Below are positions 5,307 through 5,485 of a stretch of 5,485 nt of DNA, piece after piece. The notes beneath the pieces are model-generated. The model was not told the origin of the DNA, ran no database searches, and saw nothing but the letters and a program-made list of their open reading frames with translations. The stretch's first letter is position 1; each line of letters opens with the position of its first letter. Origin of the DNA: Chloroflexota bacterium. GTDB lineage: Bacteria > Chloroflexota > Anaerolineae > Thermoflexales > Thermoflexaceae. A program made the translations under genes and the position numbers. Location of the stretch: positions 1 through 5,485 of the forward strand of contig JAUQQB010000208.1 in NCBI GenBank assembly GCA_030550075.1, read 5' to 3'.

Positions 5307-5485
5307 AGGCGAGGAAGGGGAGTAGTAGGCCATCCCCCAGAGAGCGGCCGGTCGGTGCGAGGCCGCATGGCCCCTGGGGAGGGCCCGGGAGCGCAGGGCT
5401 CCCAAAGGCCGAACTCGCCCCGGAGCCGCCGGAGTGAAGGCCATCCCGGCAGTAGCTCCGGCCGGGTCGCGCTCGTTATCGCGCC
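5307..5485 (+). promoter_or_regulatory. Partial T-box leader, apparent specifier CUC (Leu)
   Basis: The stretch has the ordered parts of a T-box Stem I. A basal stem GGC/GCC encloses a kink-turn-like GAGGAA opposite GGAGCC. GGGG (5317-5320) pairs with CCCC (5418-5421) below the specifier loop, and GGCC (5328-5331) pairs with GGCC (5407-5410) above it. The loop sides are AGTAGTA (5321-5327) and GAACTCG (5411-5417); in known T-boxes the codon follows GAA, giving CTC at 5414-5416. Distally there are an AGAGAG bulge (5339-5344) and a hairpin GCGGCC/GGCCGC (5344-5349/5361-5366) with the GGTGCGA loop. After Stem I come AGTGAA (5433-5438), a CCCGGC/GCCGGG hairpin (5445-5466) and CGTTATC (5474-5480), which in T-boxes precedes the antiterminator. 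The window ends before the T-box sequence itself. T-boxes bind uncharged tRNA and switch on aminoacyl-tRNA synthetase or amino-acid genes; a leucine-related gene should lie just downstream. Whether control is transcriptional or translational cannot be seen. Confidence 0.8.

Noticed and set aside
4622..5444. Minus-strand open frames over the tRNA region (4622-5248 and 5097-5444)
   Set aside because: They contain GFEPVTS- and DGIRTRD-like peptides, which are the well-known spurious translations of antisense tRNA genes, and the first also lies across ridA.

Overview
The window is GC-rich bacterial DNA in which every convincing gene lies on the + strand. The style (GC-biased codons, good Shine-Dalgarno sites, sigma70-type promoter at the tRNA genes, GC-rich T-box leader, many intergenic hairpins) would fit a thermophilic Chloroflexota (Anaerolineae/Thermoflexus-like) chromosome. 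That placement is an inference from general style; no marker gene in the window settles it.

Layout. Positions 1-282 hold no gene but contain a tandem array of about 99-bp fold-back units that runs right up to the first start codon. Next come a small Trp-rich helical protein of unknown function (283-594) and, 32 nt later, an N-terminally membrane-anchored or secreted protein with two phospholipase D HKD motifs (627-1796). A 192-nt intergenic stretch follows with two large stem-loops, one of them a perfect 14-bp inverted repeat. A CPBP-family (CAAX protease/Abi) membrane protein occupies 1989-2783. A compact cluster then contains an enoyl-CoA hydratase (2827-3603), an overlapping divergent member of the AAC(3)/YokD-like N-acetyltransferase family (3588-4439), and a RidA-type enamine/imine deaminase with an unusual Cys-rich tail (4496-4912).

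The last part is RNA. A near-consensus promoter (5043-5072) drives two alanine tRNA genes, anticodons CGC (5086-5158) and GGC (5175-5247), followed by a GNRA-capped intrinsic terminator (5258-5283). From about 5307 to the window edge lies what I read as a partial T-box leader: a Stem I with specifier loop (AGTAGTA opposite GAACTC), AGAGAG bulge and GGTGCGA distal loop. The apparent specifier is CUC (Leu), so the gene just outside the window is probably a leucyl-tRNA synthetase or leucine/branched-chain biosynthesis or transport gene.

How the genes work together. The crotonase, acetyltransferase-fold protein and RidA look like a short metabolic operon (acyl-CoA turnover plus clean-up of reactive enamines), but the shared pathway is not evident. 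The PLD and CPBP genes are envelope-associated and separated by strong hairpins, so they are probably separate transcription units. I see no CRISPR array, transposase, phage gene or toxin-antitoxin pair. The most notable items are the T-box leader, the bistable tandem fold-back array, and the paired intergenic hairpins.
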